A stretch of 64,000 bases of DNA, taken from positions 1-64,000 of the forward strand of contig JAJDBS010000065.1 of assembly GCA_029261235.1 (NCBI GenBank), written 5' to 3'. The position numbers and the translations under genes were made by a program. Below are positions 16,651 to 26,189 of this stretch, piece after piece; within the stretch, counting starts at the first letter, position 1, and each line of letters begins with the position of its first letter. The DNA comes from Nitrospirales bacterium. GTDB taxonomy: Bacteria > Nitrospirota > Nitrospiria > Nitrospirales > UBA8639. The notes under the pieces were generated by a model. The model had not been told where the DNA came from, did not search any database, and worked only from the letters and a program-made list of their open reading frames with translations.

Positions 16651-19056
16651 ATGTTGCCAATGACCCCATCCATCTTCCAGCCTTCTCTTTTTCGGCTTAT
16701 TCCCTTTGTCGCTTTGTTACTCTTGTCTCTGATGTTGTTCGGCTGTGGAAGTGCGGAAGAACGAAAAGCTGCTTATTTGAGCGAAGCAGAAGACTATATA
16801 GAGGCCGGCAACTTTCCCAAAGCACGCGTCTCCTTACGAAATGCCAGCAAAATTGACCCTAAAGATGCCAAGATTTATTTCCTCTTGGCTCAAGTAGCAG
16901 AAAAAGAAAAAAATTGGCAGGAGGCGTTTGGGCATTATTTTCAAACATCCGAGCTTGACCCTACCCACCATCTGGCCATGGTTCGCCTTGGACGCTTTTA
17001 TCTTGCCGGAAACCAACAGTCCGAGCTAAGCGATGTCGTGCAAAAATTGCTCGCACTCAATGCTCAGGATACGGCCGGTCTCGCCCTCCAGGCCACCTTG
17101 ACTCATACGAAAGGCGATGCCTCCCAGGCCCTTACCCAGGCTCAGGCCGTTCTCAGCCTGAAACCCACTGAACCGGATACGTTCATTTTACTGGCCGCCG
17201 TTTTTTCAGCCGAAAAACAATTTGCGCAATCGATTTCTCTGTTGAAGGAAGGGATCAGCCAACATCCTCAAAACATCGACCTCATGAGCAACTTGGCTCT
17301 CACCTATGTCCGCACTGAGGCCATCACCGACGCTGAACCGGTTTATCGCCAACTGATCAACCTTGAACCAACCGTTTTTGGGCATCGAGAAAAACTTGCG
17401 CAGGTCTATGTGTTCTTTAACATGCCGGACAAAGCCTCGAGCCTCTTGCAAGAAGCCGTGGACCTTGAGCCTGAAAGTGAAGAACGATGGGTGGCCCTCA
17501 TCCAGCATGTCGATAAGACAGAACGGGAAGCTACGCTGCTGAAAGCGCGGGAAGCGCTTCCACATTCAACAAAAGTCCTCTTTGCCTTGGCCGAAGATTA
17601 CCAGCGCAACCAGCAAGACCAAAAAGCCCGTGAGGTGTACGAAGAGATTGTCTCGGACGAGGAAAACACGGCTCCAGGCTTGCAAGCACAGGTCATGTTG
17701 GCTGAGATGGCTTGGGCCCAACAAGACCTGGTCTCCACGCAGGCCAAATTGGAAGCTGTCCTTAAAGAAAGTCCACGCCAGCCCCAGGCCCTGATTTTAA
17801 AAGGTACAATAGCGCTCGCTCAACGGGAAGGCGAAGAAGCCGTTCAAGCTTTCCGAGCCGTCTTAAAAGATGATCCGAATTCCAGCCGCATACAAAGTCT
17901 CTTAGGACAAGGCTATCTCATCGCTGGGGATCGCGAACTCGCTCAGGAAAGTTTTGAGCAAGCCCTTTCGCTGAATGCTCACGAGCTGGAGGCACAAATG
18001 GCCATGGCCCGCATCGCCATGGCCGAACAAAATATCCCCAAAGCTCTCGAACATCTGAATGTTATCCTGAAGGATCGACCCAATCATCTAGAAAGCCTGA
18101 AAACCCTCTTTAGTTTGCACCTCAGGCAACGTAATTGGGAAGCCACTGAACACACCTTAACTCGGCTGAAACAGGCCAAGATATCTCTCTTTGCATTTGA
18201 GATTGCCAACGGGCAATTGGCTCTCGCTCGCAAACAGCTAGACCAGGCCTCTCAAGCCTTTCTACGAGCCCACAAGGAAAAGCCGAAGAATATGGTTCCA
18301 CTGACCGCGCTGGTCGCCACCTATACCACACAGAAAAAGAATGCTCAGGCTCGCCAATTTTTCCGTCAACTTGCAGAGAGCGATCCTGCTCACCCGTTTG
18401 CCAATGGCTTTCTGGCGGCCCTCCAAATGCAAAAGAAACACTATTCCGAAGCCCATGCCGCGTTTGCCAAACAAACCGAGATCAATCCGGCCTGGATTCC
18501 CCCATGGCAGGATTGGGCCAACCTCCACCTCAGGCAGGGAGACCAGGATGAAGCCTTTTCCACCCTCCTCAGTGGCCTATCCCATAACCCAGACAATCTT
18601 TCCCTTCGTATGTTCCTGGCGCTGATGTATGAAAAACACCAACGCCACGATTTAGCCATCAAGGAATATGAAATCGTTCTGGAGAAAAATCCGAAGATCA
18701 TCGGAGCCGCGAACAACTTAGCCTTTTTGTTGGCGAATCATAAAGGCGATCCCGCCAGCCTGGAGCGCGCCATGGACTTAACGAAATCATTTGAAGCCAA
18801 AACGGAAAATCCGCTTCTGCTGGATACTCTCGGGTGGGTCTACTATAAAATGGGGCATGACCAGCTAGCCCTCAGCATCATGCGTAAAGCCATTGCCAAA
18901 GCCCCAGACCATCCACAACTCAACTATCATATGGGTCTGGTCAGCTTAAAAGTTGGCGACCCAATTGAGGCAAAGAATTATTTACAAAAAGCCGTGAAAG
19001 GAAACGTGGCTTTTGACGGCCTGCAAGAAGCTAAAGACGTTTTGGCGACGTTGTAA
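16651..19056 (+). CDS. prsT: TPR-repeat lipoprotein of the PEP-CTERM system (PrsT-like)
   Basis: From the ATG at 16651 (AAGGA seven bases upstream) the protein has about 801 residues. A lipoprotein signal ends in LMLFGC, placing the mature protein at a membrane. The rest is an array of about twenty tetratricopeptide repeats, seen as periodic A-x2-Y and DP-x4-A patterns such as ASKIDPKDAKIYFLLAQVAEK. Length and layout match PrsT, the TPR lipoprotein in many exosortase polysaccharide loci, proposed to scaffold assembly or export. It stands at the head of the forward block, with the O-antigen ligase-like gene 260 bases downstream. Confidence 0.88.
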   Translation: MLPMTPSIFQPSLFRLIPFVALLLLSLMLFGCGSAEERKAAYLSEAEDYIEAGNFPKARVSLRNASKIDPKDAKIYFLLAQVAEKEKNWQEAFGHYFQTSELDPTHHLAMVRLGRFYLAGNQQSELSDVVQKLLALNAQDTAGLALQATLTHTKGDASQALTQAQAVLSLKPTEPDTFILLAAVFSAEKQFAQSISLLKEGISQHPQNIDLMSNLALTYVRTEAITDAEPVYRQLINLEPTVFGHREKLAQVYVFFNMPDKASSLLQEAVDLEPESEERWVALIQHVDKTEREATLLKAREALPHSTKVLFALAEDYQRNQQDQKAREVYEEIVSDEENTAPGLQAQVMLAEMAWAQQDLVSTQAKLEAVLKESPRQPQALILKGTIALAQREGEEAVQAFRAVLKDDPNSSRIQSLLGQGYLIAGDRELAQESFEQALSLNAHELEAQMAMARIAMAEQNIPKALEHLNVILKDRPNHLESLKTLFSLHLRQRNWEATEHTLTRLKQAKISLFAFEIANGQLALARKQLDQASQAFLRAHKEKPKNMVPLTALVATYTTQKKNAQARQFFRQLAESDPAHPFANGFLAALQMQKKHYSEAHAAFAKQTEINPAWIPPWQDWANLHLRQGDQDEAFSTLLSGLSHNPDNLSLRMFLALMYEKHQRHDLAIKEYEIVLEKNPKIIGAANNLAFLLANHKGDPASLERAMDLTKSFEAKTENPLLLDTLGWVYYKMGHDQLALSIMRKAIAKAPDHPQLNYHMGLVSLKVGDPIEAKNYLQKAVKGNVAFDGLQEAKDVLATL

Positions 19057-19317
19057 GACTTTTTAAGGAACCAGCCGATCTTCAGCCTTTCACTGTCCTA
19101 GGATTCTTCAAAAAGAAGCTCACCAATCAACCGATTCGTCACTCGAGCATCTCTTTGAAATCTTAGGGTCATTGAGGTTAACCCCATGGACGTTCCCTAT
19201 TAAAGAGCCGCTTGCTAATACCTCATGGCTTAAAAACCCCACGCAACATGCTTCGAGTAAACACAATTCCAAAAAAATGTTTTCAAGAACAACAGTTGTA
19301 ACGAACAAACCGCAGCC

Positions 19318-20679
19318 ATGCCGCTCCTCCTAATCAGCATTACATTCGGACTCATTCCACTTGGATATTGGGCTGACTTTGAACTGGTGCTCCCTGGCCT
19401 AGGCAGGATAGGGCTGGATACTCTTGTGGTCCTTGCACTGAGTGCTGCCATTGTAGTTTATCTTTTTTTCACTCAACCCCAAGGGCACGTATCCAAAAAC
19501 AGCATTTCCTGGATGTGGGTTTTTCTAGGGTTGGCTTTTGTCTCAGCGATTGCGTTTGGAATGACCGGAAGTTTTTCCGGGTTCCGAATGCTCGTTCGCT
19601 TGACCTACCCTCTCCTGATTTTCCTCCTTGTCCTTCACATCAACCCTTCCATGAAACAAATTCACCAATCATTCAACCTCTTATTGGGCCTTGGCGTCAT
19701 CATTGCCACCTGGACCTTTCTTGACCCCTCAGCCAGCAAGGAATCAGTCGGCGTCCGACGACTCACAGGCCTAGGATCCACCAGCAGCCATGCCTATCTG
19801 ATGGGAATATTTTGTATCATCGCATACATCCGTTTTTGGCTCACCGATCGAAAAATTTCTTCATCACTCCTTTGCGGACTCTTTGGACTGCAGGTTCTTA
19901 TGACTGTCACTCGAGGAGCTATCGTCGCTTTGGCCGGGGCTTTAATCGTATTTGAAGTATTCGGCAATACCAAACAATCAGGAATTCAACGGATAGGCTT
20001 AGCAAGCGTGCTGATTGGAGGACTGATCATTGCGGTCCTATTCTATGCACCCCTTAATCAGCGTGTCTTTGGAACTCAATACAAAGGCGTTGCACAAAAA
20101 ACTCAAACAGAACAATTGCGGAAAAGCTTTGAGTATTCGGGGCGACAAGATCTCTGGGGTTATATTCTGAATGAATCCACAAACGGCTTAGCCATGGTGT
20201 ATGGGCATGGCCTAGGCAGCGCCGAAATTGATCTTATCAAGAAGGTGGGCGGGATCCCCCACAATGAATACCTCCGAGTTCTCTACGAATTAGGATGGGT
20301 GGGAGTCATCCTTTTTCTTGTGGCTTTAACACAGATGTGGATTTTGGCTATCCAAGGCATTCGCTCGGCAAGCTCATCAGAACATCTCATTATCGCTGGA
20401 ATCTTTACAAGCTTCCTCACTCTCTATGCCCTAGGAGGGATGGTGGACAATATGTTTGAAAAATATAAATCTATGGGAGCATTACTCTTTATGGCACTTG
20501 GATTTTCGCTTTGCTCAAAAACGCAGCCATCAGATTCGTCATCTTCACCAACTGAGCTACCCCCCTCCACCTTTGAACCCTACCCCCGTCAGGAATATCC
20601 CCTCGTTCTCCCTGCATTGGACTCCGATGCATCACCGTCCTTCACTCCTTATTCATCAAAAGATATCTACACCAGATGA
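19318..20679 (+). CDS. O-antigen ligase/polymerase family membrane protein
   Basis: The protein (453 residues) has about 11 membrane helices and the Wzy_C/WaaL signature: a TRGAIVALAGAL segment, a periplasmic loop with SGRQDLWGYIL, GHGLGSAEID and HNEYLRVLYELGWVG. Members polymerise or ligate lipid-linked oligosaccharide at the periplasmic face. In this locus, polymerase is the natural role, but ligase cannot be excluded. A 60-residue cytoplasmic tail rich in Ser and Pro is unusual for the family. The stop overlaps the start of the PssD-like gene by four bases (ATGA). Confidence 0.87.
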   Translation: MPLLLISITFGLIPLGYWADFELVLPGLGRIGLDTLVVLALSAAIVVYLFFTQPQGHVSKNSISWMWVFLGLAFVSAIAFGMTGSFSGFRMLVRLTYPLLIFLLVLHINPSMKQIHQSFNLLLGLGVIIATWTFLDPSASKESVGVRRLTGLGSTSSHAYLMGIFCIIAYIRFWLTDRKISSSLLCGLFGLQVLMTVTRGAIVALAGALIVFEVFGNTKQSGIQRIGLASVLIGGLIIAVLFYAPLNQRVFGTQYKGVAQKTQTEQLRKSFEYSGRQDLWGYILNESTNGLAMVYGHGLGSAEIDLIKKVGGIPHNEYLRVLYELGWVGVILFLVALTQMWILAIQGIRSASSSEHLIIAGIFTSFLTLYALGGMVDNMFEKYKSMGALLFMALGFSLCSKTQPSDSSSSPTELPPSTFEPYPRQEYPLVLPALDSDASPSFTPYSSKDIYTR

Positions 20680-21146
20680 ACTCCGCCTCCAAAAGACGTC
20701 TTCCCAGGGTGCTCATCATTGCTGCCGGCGGCGGGCACCTTACCGAAGCCTTTCAAGCTATTCAGGGCGTCCCCATGGAACGCATTTTTGTGACATTCAA
20801 ATTACCCCACTCTGATCAGACCCTAAAAGACGAACGCCGCTATTATGTCATTGATCCTCATAAAGAATGGTGGAAGTTTATCCTCAATGGATTTCAAAGT
20901 GTATATATCATGCTCCGCACCAGGCCTCATGCCATCATTAATACCGGAGGCGGCATTTCAATCGCGTGTTCATTACTGGGAAAACTGATTGGCACCAAAC
21001 TCATTTTCATTGAATCCGGCGCACGAGTCACAACGCCTTCCGCAACGGGAAAGTTTCTCTATAAATATGCAGACCTCTTTATTGTGCAATGGAAACCCCT
21101 CCTCAAAGATTTCCCCAAAGCAGTCCATGGAGGACCGCTTTTGTGA
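20676..21146 (+). CDS. Alg14/PssD-like glycosyltransferase subunit
   Basis: This 156-residue protein is the membrane-anchored partner of a split GT28-type glycosyltransferase. It begins with basic residues and then VLIIAAGGGHLTEAF, the Gly-rich loop of the Alg14 family, and ends with FIESGARVTTPSATGKFLYKYADLFIVQWKPL, a close family match. It recruits the catalytic subunit, encoded immediately downstream with a four-base GTGA overlap, to the membrane. The pair adds an early sugar to the lipid carrier in exopolysaccharide synthesis. It overlaps the upstream polymerase gene by four bases, so all three are translationally coupled. Confidence 0.9.
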   Translation: MNSASKRRLPRVLIIAAGGGHLTEAFQAIQGVPMERIFVTFKLPHSDQTLKDERRYYVIDPHKEWWKFILNGFQSVYIMLRTRPHAIINTGGGISIACSLLGKLIGTKLIFIESGARVTTPSATGKFLYKYADLFIVQWKPLLKDFPKAVHGGPLL

Positions 21147-21613
21147 TCGTCGTCTTGGTCGGCACAAACCCCTATTCTTTTGAACGACTCGTCCGAGGGG
21201 TCGATATCTATGCAGAACAATCAGGAGAGACGGTTTTTGTTCAATTAGGCAATACCCCCTATGAACCGATCCATTGTGAATTTGCACGATTTGTCCCAAG
21301 AGACTTTATCTTCGGCAAACTTAGGGAAGCTGATCTTCTTATTTGTCATGGAGGGTTTGGAAGTATCCGCGATGGTCTGGCCGCACCCATACCTATTTTA
21401 GCCGTTCCGCGGAAACGAGAACTTGGGGAATGCCAGGATTATCAGGAGGAATTAGTGCAGGAATTAAGTTCACAGGGCCTTATTGCCACCCTTGATGACA
21501 TCACTCAACTTCCACAAAGTATCGCGCAAATGAAGAAAGCTCAACCCAAGGCTCCTCCCCCCTGTCGTATTCCTCAACTCATTTCTTCATTTTTATCTAA
21601 ACTTCAAACGTAG
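21143..21613 (+). CDS. Alg13/PssE-like glycosyltransferase catalytic subunit
   Basis: From a GTG at 21143 (GGAGG nine bases upstream, overlapping the previous stop as GTGA) the 156-residue protein begins MIVVLVGTNPYSFERLV, the Alg13 family start. The donor-binding part is visible as DLLICHGGFGSIRDGLA and AVPRKRELGECQDYQ. It forms the catalytic half of a two-subunit UDP-sugar transferase with the upstream Alg14-like protein. The split into two genes is normal for this family and is not a frameshift. Confidence 0.9.
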   Translation: MIVVLVGTNPYSFERLVRGVDIYAEQSGETVFVQLGNTPYEPIHCEFARFVPRDFIFGKLREADLLICHGGFGSIRDGLAAPIPILAVPRKRELGECQDYQEELVQELSSQGLIATLDDITQLPQSIAQMKKAQPKAPPPCRIPQLISSFLSKLQT

Positions 21614-21721
21614 CCACAAAAAAATATTCTGTGTTAGCAAAAACGATTTTTAATTTAGGCATCTCACGCACTATTCATATACATCCTCTGTCTTCTATGG
21701 TAAAAAATTTACATACGCCTG

Positions 21722-22519
21722 TTGCTCATGGAAAGAACATCCATACTTTTCGTCGACAGTGCCATACCCTTTCCAAGGACCAACCACTTCATAATTGATT
21801 TGATTTCCATGTCTATCTTTTCAAAATTGCCGAAACAAAAATCCTCACGCGATAAAAAGTTTCACCTCATCAATATTCCCCGAAATTGGCTCAACCAAGG
21901 TTTGGTCTATATGGACCGAGGGGAGTTTTGGTCAAGAGTTGCTTGGGAAGGTCTAGAAATCATCCTGCTCTATAGCCTTATCTGTTGGATAACGGAAGGA
22001 CACCTTCTTTTCTCTAGCTGGCTTTTCTTGCTCTCGATTCTCACGATTCACACACTGCAATGGATCACGAATGGAAATATTTGGGCCTTAATTTTATTTG
22101 CCATTCCTGGCCTTCAGAATCAGGGCGATCAAGCTACCTGTGACTATCTGAACCAAATGGCCGAACGCCTACGGCCCAACGCTAGTATCGAGGGTCTCGC
22201 TATTTTTGGGAGCCCCACGAGAGGGCAATGGCACCGGCAGAGCGATGTTGATCTTAGAATTATTCGTGCTCCGGGATTCTGGAATTTACTGAAGTCCGTG
22301 GCTTTAACACGACGGGAACGATGGCTGGCCCTCATAGCCCATCAACCAATGGATATTTTTTTATCTGACGGCGTGACGTTCCTTCAGAAGAAGCTCAGAA
22401 AAGATGAGAGACCAATTTTTCTCCTTAAGCGAGCCCAAGCATTGGAAGATGCCTATCCAGGGAACTCCCCTCTTCACCTCAACAGCTTAACAAACACCAC
22501 GACGCATGCCCCCAAGTAA
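21722..22519 (+). CDS. Nucleotidyltransferase-domain protein with membrane segment
   Basis: The 265-residue protein carries two adjacent hydrophobic helices at about 78-125 and then a polymerase-beta-type nucleotidyltransferase motif: AIFGSPTRGQWHRQSDVDLRII (Gly-Ser, then Asp-x-Asp), about residues 160-180, with a third acidic site likely in PMDIFL. It may transfer a nucleotide to a protein or sugar; the substrate is unknown. The start is uncertain (TTG 21722, ATG 21728, or ATG 21809, none with a good ribosome site). It overlaps the next glycosyltransferase gene by 14 bases, so it belongs to the polysaccharide operon. Confidence 0.7.
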   Translation: MLMERTSILFVDSAIPFPRTNHFIIDLISMSIFSKLPKQKSSRDKKFHLINIPRNWLNQGLVYMDRGEFWSRVAWEGLEIILLYSLICWITEGHLLFSSWLFLLSILTIHTLQWITNGNIWALILFAIPGLQNQGDQATCDYLNQMAERLRPNASIEGLAIFGSPTRGQWHRQSDVDLRIIRAPGFWNLLKSVALTRRERWLALIAHQPMDIFLSDGVTFLQKKLRKDERPIFLLKRAQALEDAYPGNSPLHLNSLTNTTTHAPK

Positions 22520-23705
22520 GACCCAAGCCCTTCGCATTGTCAGCCTACACTGGGGCTTTCATGGAGGGGTGGCAAAGTATGCTTCCCTCATGAAAGGTAT
22601 CCAGGAGCAAGGCCCCTTCGAAATTCAGTATCTGTGCATTCGGCAATCTAACTGGCCACTCGATATTCCAGCTTTCGCAGAAATCAAACCTACTGAGATT
22701 CGTATTTCGTCCCGCCTTGATCTAACCTGGCTACCCCGTCTCTTGAGTATCCTGAAGCAGCATCCACCTCACGTCATCATGTCTCATGGATACAACGCGC
22801 ATTTTCTCGCTTGGATAGTACGCCCATTTCTCACGCTGCGGCCAACACTCCTGTGTTCCTACCACGGGCCCTACCATCCAACGACCAAGAACAGAGAATT
22901 CATCGGTCCGCTGTTCAATCGATTTACGGATTTTTTCATTAAGCATATTGCCAGTCACACCGTGACCATTTGTCATTTCTGCAAAAACTATTTAGTCAAC
23001 AAGGGCGTGCCGGCTGATAAGATTCGGATAATTCATAATGGCATCCAGGATCTTACGCCAGATGTAACGGACCGGGCAGGCATCCGGAAAGAATGGAACC
23101 TTCAGGATTCAGACCTGGTCTTAGGCATTGCCTCCAGATTAGAGCTAGTGAAAGGGTTATCGTATCTCGTTGAGGCCATGTCCTATCTTAGTCCCAAGTA
23201 CCCACATCTGAAACTGATTGTGATTGGAACTGGGACTGCTGAATCTGGGTTACAAAAACAAGTGCATCAATTGAAGCTCGAGACAGTTATCCAGTTTGTC
23301 GGATATCGGCCAGATATTGGCTCATGCCTCCAAGCCTTTGACATCTTCGTCTTACCATCATTGGCCGAATGCCATTCTATTGCCTTATTGGAAGCTATGC
23401 GAGCGGGAAAACCTATTGTGGCCACAAATGTCGGGGGCAATACTGAATCGGTCCGTCATGAGCAAGAAGCGTTGATCATCCCGCCACATGATTCCACCGC
23501 CCTCGCTCAAGCCATTGAACAATTGATTGCAAGTGCTGGCTTACGGACAGAACTTGCCAAAGCGGCCAGGAAACGTTTTATCACAACATTTCTCGTGGAA
23601 TCCATGGTCACACAAACAACTGAATGGTTTACCCACATCGCCTCAACTGTCAAAAATACCTCGAACACCACTCCCTCTTCCGGTGGCTCCTCCAGAGTAC
23701 GATAG
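22506..23705 (+). CDS. GT4-family glycosyltransferase
   Basis: A 399-residue two-Rossmann-domain retaining glycosyltransferase. The N-terminal domain opens LRIVSLHWGFHGGVAKYA (acceptor side loop) and has CSYHGPYHP; the C-terminal domain has LGIASRLELVKGLSYLVEA, VIGTGTAE, and the E-x7-E donor motif in PSLAECHSIALLEAMRAGKPIVAT. The acceptor and sugar are unknown. The gene overlaps the nucleotidyltransferase gene by 14 bases and is followed six bases later by another GT4 gene, suggesting successive sugar additions. Confidence 0.9.
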   Translation: MPPSKTQALRIVSLHWGFHGGVAKYASLMKGIQEQGPFEIQYLCIRQSNWPLDIPAFAEIKPTEIRISSRLDLTWLPRLLSILKQHPPHVIMSHGYNAHFLAWIVRPFLTLRPTLLCSYHGPYHPTTKNREFIGPLFNRFTDFFIKHIASHTVTICHFCKNYLVNKGVPADKIRIIHNGIQDLTPDVTDRAGIRKEWNLQDSDLVLGIASRLELVKGLSYLVEAMSYLSPKYPHLKLIVIGTGTAESGLQKQVHQLKLETVIQFVGYRPDIGSCLQAFDIFVLPSLAECHSIALLEAMRAGKPIVATNVGGNTESVRHEQEALIIPPHDSTALAQAIEQLIASAGLRTELAKAARKRFITTFLVESMVTQTTEWFTHIASTVKNTSNTTPSSGGSSRVR

Positions 23706-23711
23706 ATTAAG

Positions 23712-24866
23712 ATGATCATTACCTTTTGTCTTCCAGGTTTCCACAAGGGCGTGACTCGCCTTCAGCCCTGGCTAACGGTTCATCGTTTAACTCAGGCCTG
23801 GAAAGCTATGGGACATTGCGTTCATATCCTGACCGATAGCTCCCTCGAACAACATGAATCAGGTGCAGAAATTCATCTGGTGCCAAGCCTCAAAGGAAAA
23901 GAGTCGCCCATTATTCTCCAGACTCTCGAAAAAATTAAAAGCGATGCGGTCATTACCACAGTGACTCCCTTAAGCCTTCTTTCGACAGCTTGGTATCAGC
24001 GCTATACACAGAGTCCGTTGTTTGCCTACCTCTCCTACCCCTTTTATTCTTCTTCAGAAATTTTAAAGGCACTACCCCATTTAACAATTCACGATCAATG
24101 GCAATTCGGCCGGCATCTCTTCGCTCCACCTTCTTTCTGGGCCAAGAAACTACAAAGTGGTTTTCAAGGCGTAATCTGCCAATCCCACAATACAGCCAAC
24201 ACCATACGAAACAAGATTGGATCTCATCCATCTGTTCATGTTATTCCGCCAGGACTCGACCACGACATATGGAACACTGACAAAACGAAAGACATCTCGA
24301 CCCTGGACGCAACTTTTCTCTATTTGGGGTCAGCCAAAAAAATTCGCGGATTCGAAATTCTTCTGGAAGCCTTTTCAAGACACCATTTCACCAAAGCCAC
24401 ACTCCGAATTTTGGCAAGGGGAGCAGCTGAACAGGATTTAGCCTATATCCAACAAAGGTTGGTCCATTGGAATATCGTTGACCGAGTGCAGGTTGAAGGC
24501 GGCTGGCTTTCCCAGGAAGAGTTAAAAATGGAAATTCAACAGGCCACCGCTGTCGTCCTTCCCTTTATCTTGGTACCTTCAGAGTTACCAGTGTCAGTCA
24601 TGGAAGTCATCGCCTGCGGAACACCTGCCATTGTCACCAATATTGACGGTCTTCCAGAAACCGTTGGAAAAGGAGGACTGGTTATCCAACAGGCCGATGT
24701 GCCTTCGCTACAACAAGCGATAACATGTCTCGCTCAAGACAACCAAACCGTCAAGGAATTACAAACAGCATGTCACAAGCAATTCGAGGGATTATGCTCC
24801 TGGAATGACGTAGCATCCTTGTGGAAGGATGCATTAAAAAAAAAGGGGCCACTCCTAGCTAGTTGA
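23712..24866 (+). CDS. GT4-family glycosyltransferase, end abutting an IS3 remnant
   Basis: This 384-residue protein has the GT4 fold: early FCLPGFHKGVTRLQPWL, then HVIPPGLDHDIW, TFLYLGSAKKIRGFEILLEAF and a donor region VLPFILVPSELPVSVMEVIACGTPAIVTN. It should act after the preceding GT4 enzyme. Its last residues (KKKGPLLAS) and stop codon lie exactly where homology to an IS3 transposase on the other strand begins, so the original end of the gene may have been replaced. The core domains are complete, so it may still work. Confidence 0.85.
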   Translation: MIITFCLPGFHKGVTRLQPWLTVHRLTQAWKAMGHCVHILTDSSLEQHESGAEIHLVPSLKGKESPIILQTLEKIKSDAVITTVTPLSLLSTAWYQRYTQSPLFAYLSYPFYSSSEILKALPHLTIHDQWQFGRHLFAPPSFWAKKLQSGFQGVICQSHNTANTIRNKIGSHPSVHVIPPGLDHDIWNTDKTKDISTLDATFLYLGSAKKIRGFEILLEAFSRHHFTKATLRILARGAAEQDLAYIQQRLVHWNIVDRVQVEGGWLSQEELKMEIQQATAVVLPFILVPSELPVSVMEVIACGTPAIVTNIDGLPETVGKGGLVIQQADVPSLQQAITCLAQDNQTVKELQTACHKQFEGLCSWNDVASLWKDALKKKGPLLAS

Positions 24867-25875
24867 GTCACTGCCGAACGACTTTAGCAGTAAACTCCGG
24901 CCCGTTATCCGAACGAATATACGCCGGGCGTCCGTGTGGCAGAAACAATTCGGCGAGTCGATGCAGCACATCATCGGCCAGGAGCCTGCGAGCTACCTCG
25001 ATGGCCAGCCATTCCCATGTGTATTCATACACAATGGAGAGTAAACGGAGCGGGCGGCCTTCATGTGTTCGAGTGGTCACGGAATCATACACCGGATATG
25101 ATAGCGGTCTTGAGGCCGGAGCCGGCCACACAAGTCTTTATTGCCACACAGTCGCCACGGTTTGTCTTGTTTCTTTGGCACTTTTAAGCCCTCCTGCCGC
25201 CAAATGCGTTCGACTCGTTTATGGGCACCTCTAAAAACCAGTATTTTTTGGTAAGTGCGAGGAAGCCACGCGCGCAAAACCGCAGTGTATGGGCGAATAC
25301 ATGAGGATTTGAGAACGAGCGTGACGCCGCAATTGCCGAAAAAGACGGTTTTTAGAGGTGTCCTTATGATTGGCTCGCCAGCCCTCGACTCGTAACAACG
25401 CCCTGATGCGACGATAGCCAAAGCGCCCAGACTTCCGAGCCAACCGCACAATCGTCTTGGTTAAGGCTGCTCTATCCCCACCAACGTGAGTCTGATACCG
25501 TTGAGTGGAACAAGGTTGCCCCAACACCTGACACATAAGCCGTTCCACCGCCCCCATTATCCGATCGTGAGGACGGCCCACCGCCGTCTGGTGGGGCTTA
25601 GAAGTTTCCTTCTACTGCTTCCTTCAATATCAATTTAGCCAAGGTCAGGTCTGTGACGGCTCTCTTCAACCGGGCGTTCTCGCGCTCCAAATCCTTCAGC
25701 CGTTTCCCCTTATTGCGTTTGAGACCACCATATTCCTGACTCCAGCTTTAGTAGGTGGAGTTCGTGATATTCCACTTCCAGTAAATATCTTTGACTATCT
25801 GCCTTTGGCCTAATAAGACTCGGCATCTCGGAGTTTGTGAGTGATTTGTTCGGCGGAGTATTTCACACTTGGCAT
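24867..25875 (-). mobile_element. IS3-family insertion sequence remnant (orfA and orfB, broken)
   Basis: Reverse strand. orfA starts at ATG 25875 behind AAAGGAGG and reads MPSVKYSAEQITHKLRDAES, then a stop and frameshift, then YSWSQEYGGLKRNKGKRLKDL and ARLKRAVTDLTLAKLILKEA, ending near 25600. orfB pieces include LGQPCSTQRYQ, GRFGYRRIRALLRVEGWRANHK, KRVERIWRQEGLKVPKKQ and the DDE part LLSIVYEYTW and YIRSDNGPEFTAKVVRQ, after which the last third, with the catalytic Glu, is missing. At least two frameshifts plus a 141-bp insertion make it dead. It separates the forward polysaccharide genes into two groups. The left terminal repeat was not identified. Confidence 0.85.
25223..25363. mobile_element. 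MITE-like 141-bp insertion with terminal inverted repeats and TTAT duplication
   Basis: The ends read GGGCACCTCTAAAAACC and, on the opposite strand, GGACACCTCTAAAAACC: 17 bp with one mismatch, with weaker similarity for about 14 bp more. TTAT occurs directly on both sides (25219-25222 and 25364-25367). Removing the element and one TTAT restores the IS3 transposase frame exactly as WRANHKRVERIW, a conserved family block. It encodes no transposase and would need one in trans. IS5-type elements make similar short duplications, but the parent family is not identified. Confidence 0.85.
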
Positions 25876-26189
25876 GATCCCCTCCTTTTGATACCCCTAA
25901 TCCTGCAGCATAGACTTCGGAACGGTTTAAAAGGCCCACGTCACTCTGGGGCGTTGATTGACCTGCATAAAAATGCAGATGTGATGAAATTGAGTGGTCA
26001 AATGGTTGCTTTTATGAGTATCTTTTATTGTAATATAATGAAAATCTTCATATCTTTGATTTTCAGATTCACTCCACTCAGACTTTCCAAAACATTTGCT
26101 TGTAACGTAATCTATTATATTTCTTAGTTATGATGACTATCCCCCTTTTTCATTCACCTTCCCCCAGAAAAAGATAGGAGCACGAGCCA
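25876..26189. promoter_or_regulatory. AT-rich leader with candidate promoter and hairpin upstream of secreted protein gene
   Basis: This 314-base stretch holds the outer end of the IS3 remnant and then AT-rich sequence. TATAAT at 26034-26039 is a perfect -10; the -35 is weak (TTTATG). An 8-bp perfect inverted repeat TGAAAATC/GATTTTCA (26039-26046 and 26058-26065) sits right at the expected transcription start and could be an operator or 5' hairpin. The leader before the ATG at 26190 would be about 145 bases. No gene is seen. Confidence 0.45.

Noticed and set aside
20676-21613. One glycosyltransferase gene split by a frameshift
   Set aside because: The two parts match the normal two-subunit Alg14/Alg13 (PssD/PssE) arrangement with a GTGA overlap and a ribosome site.
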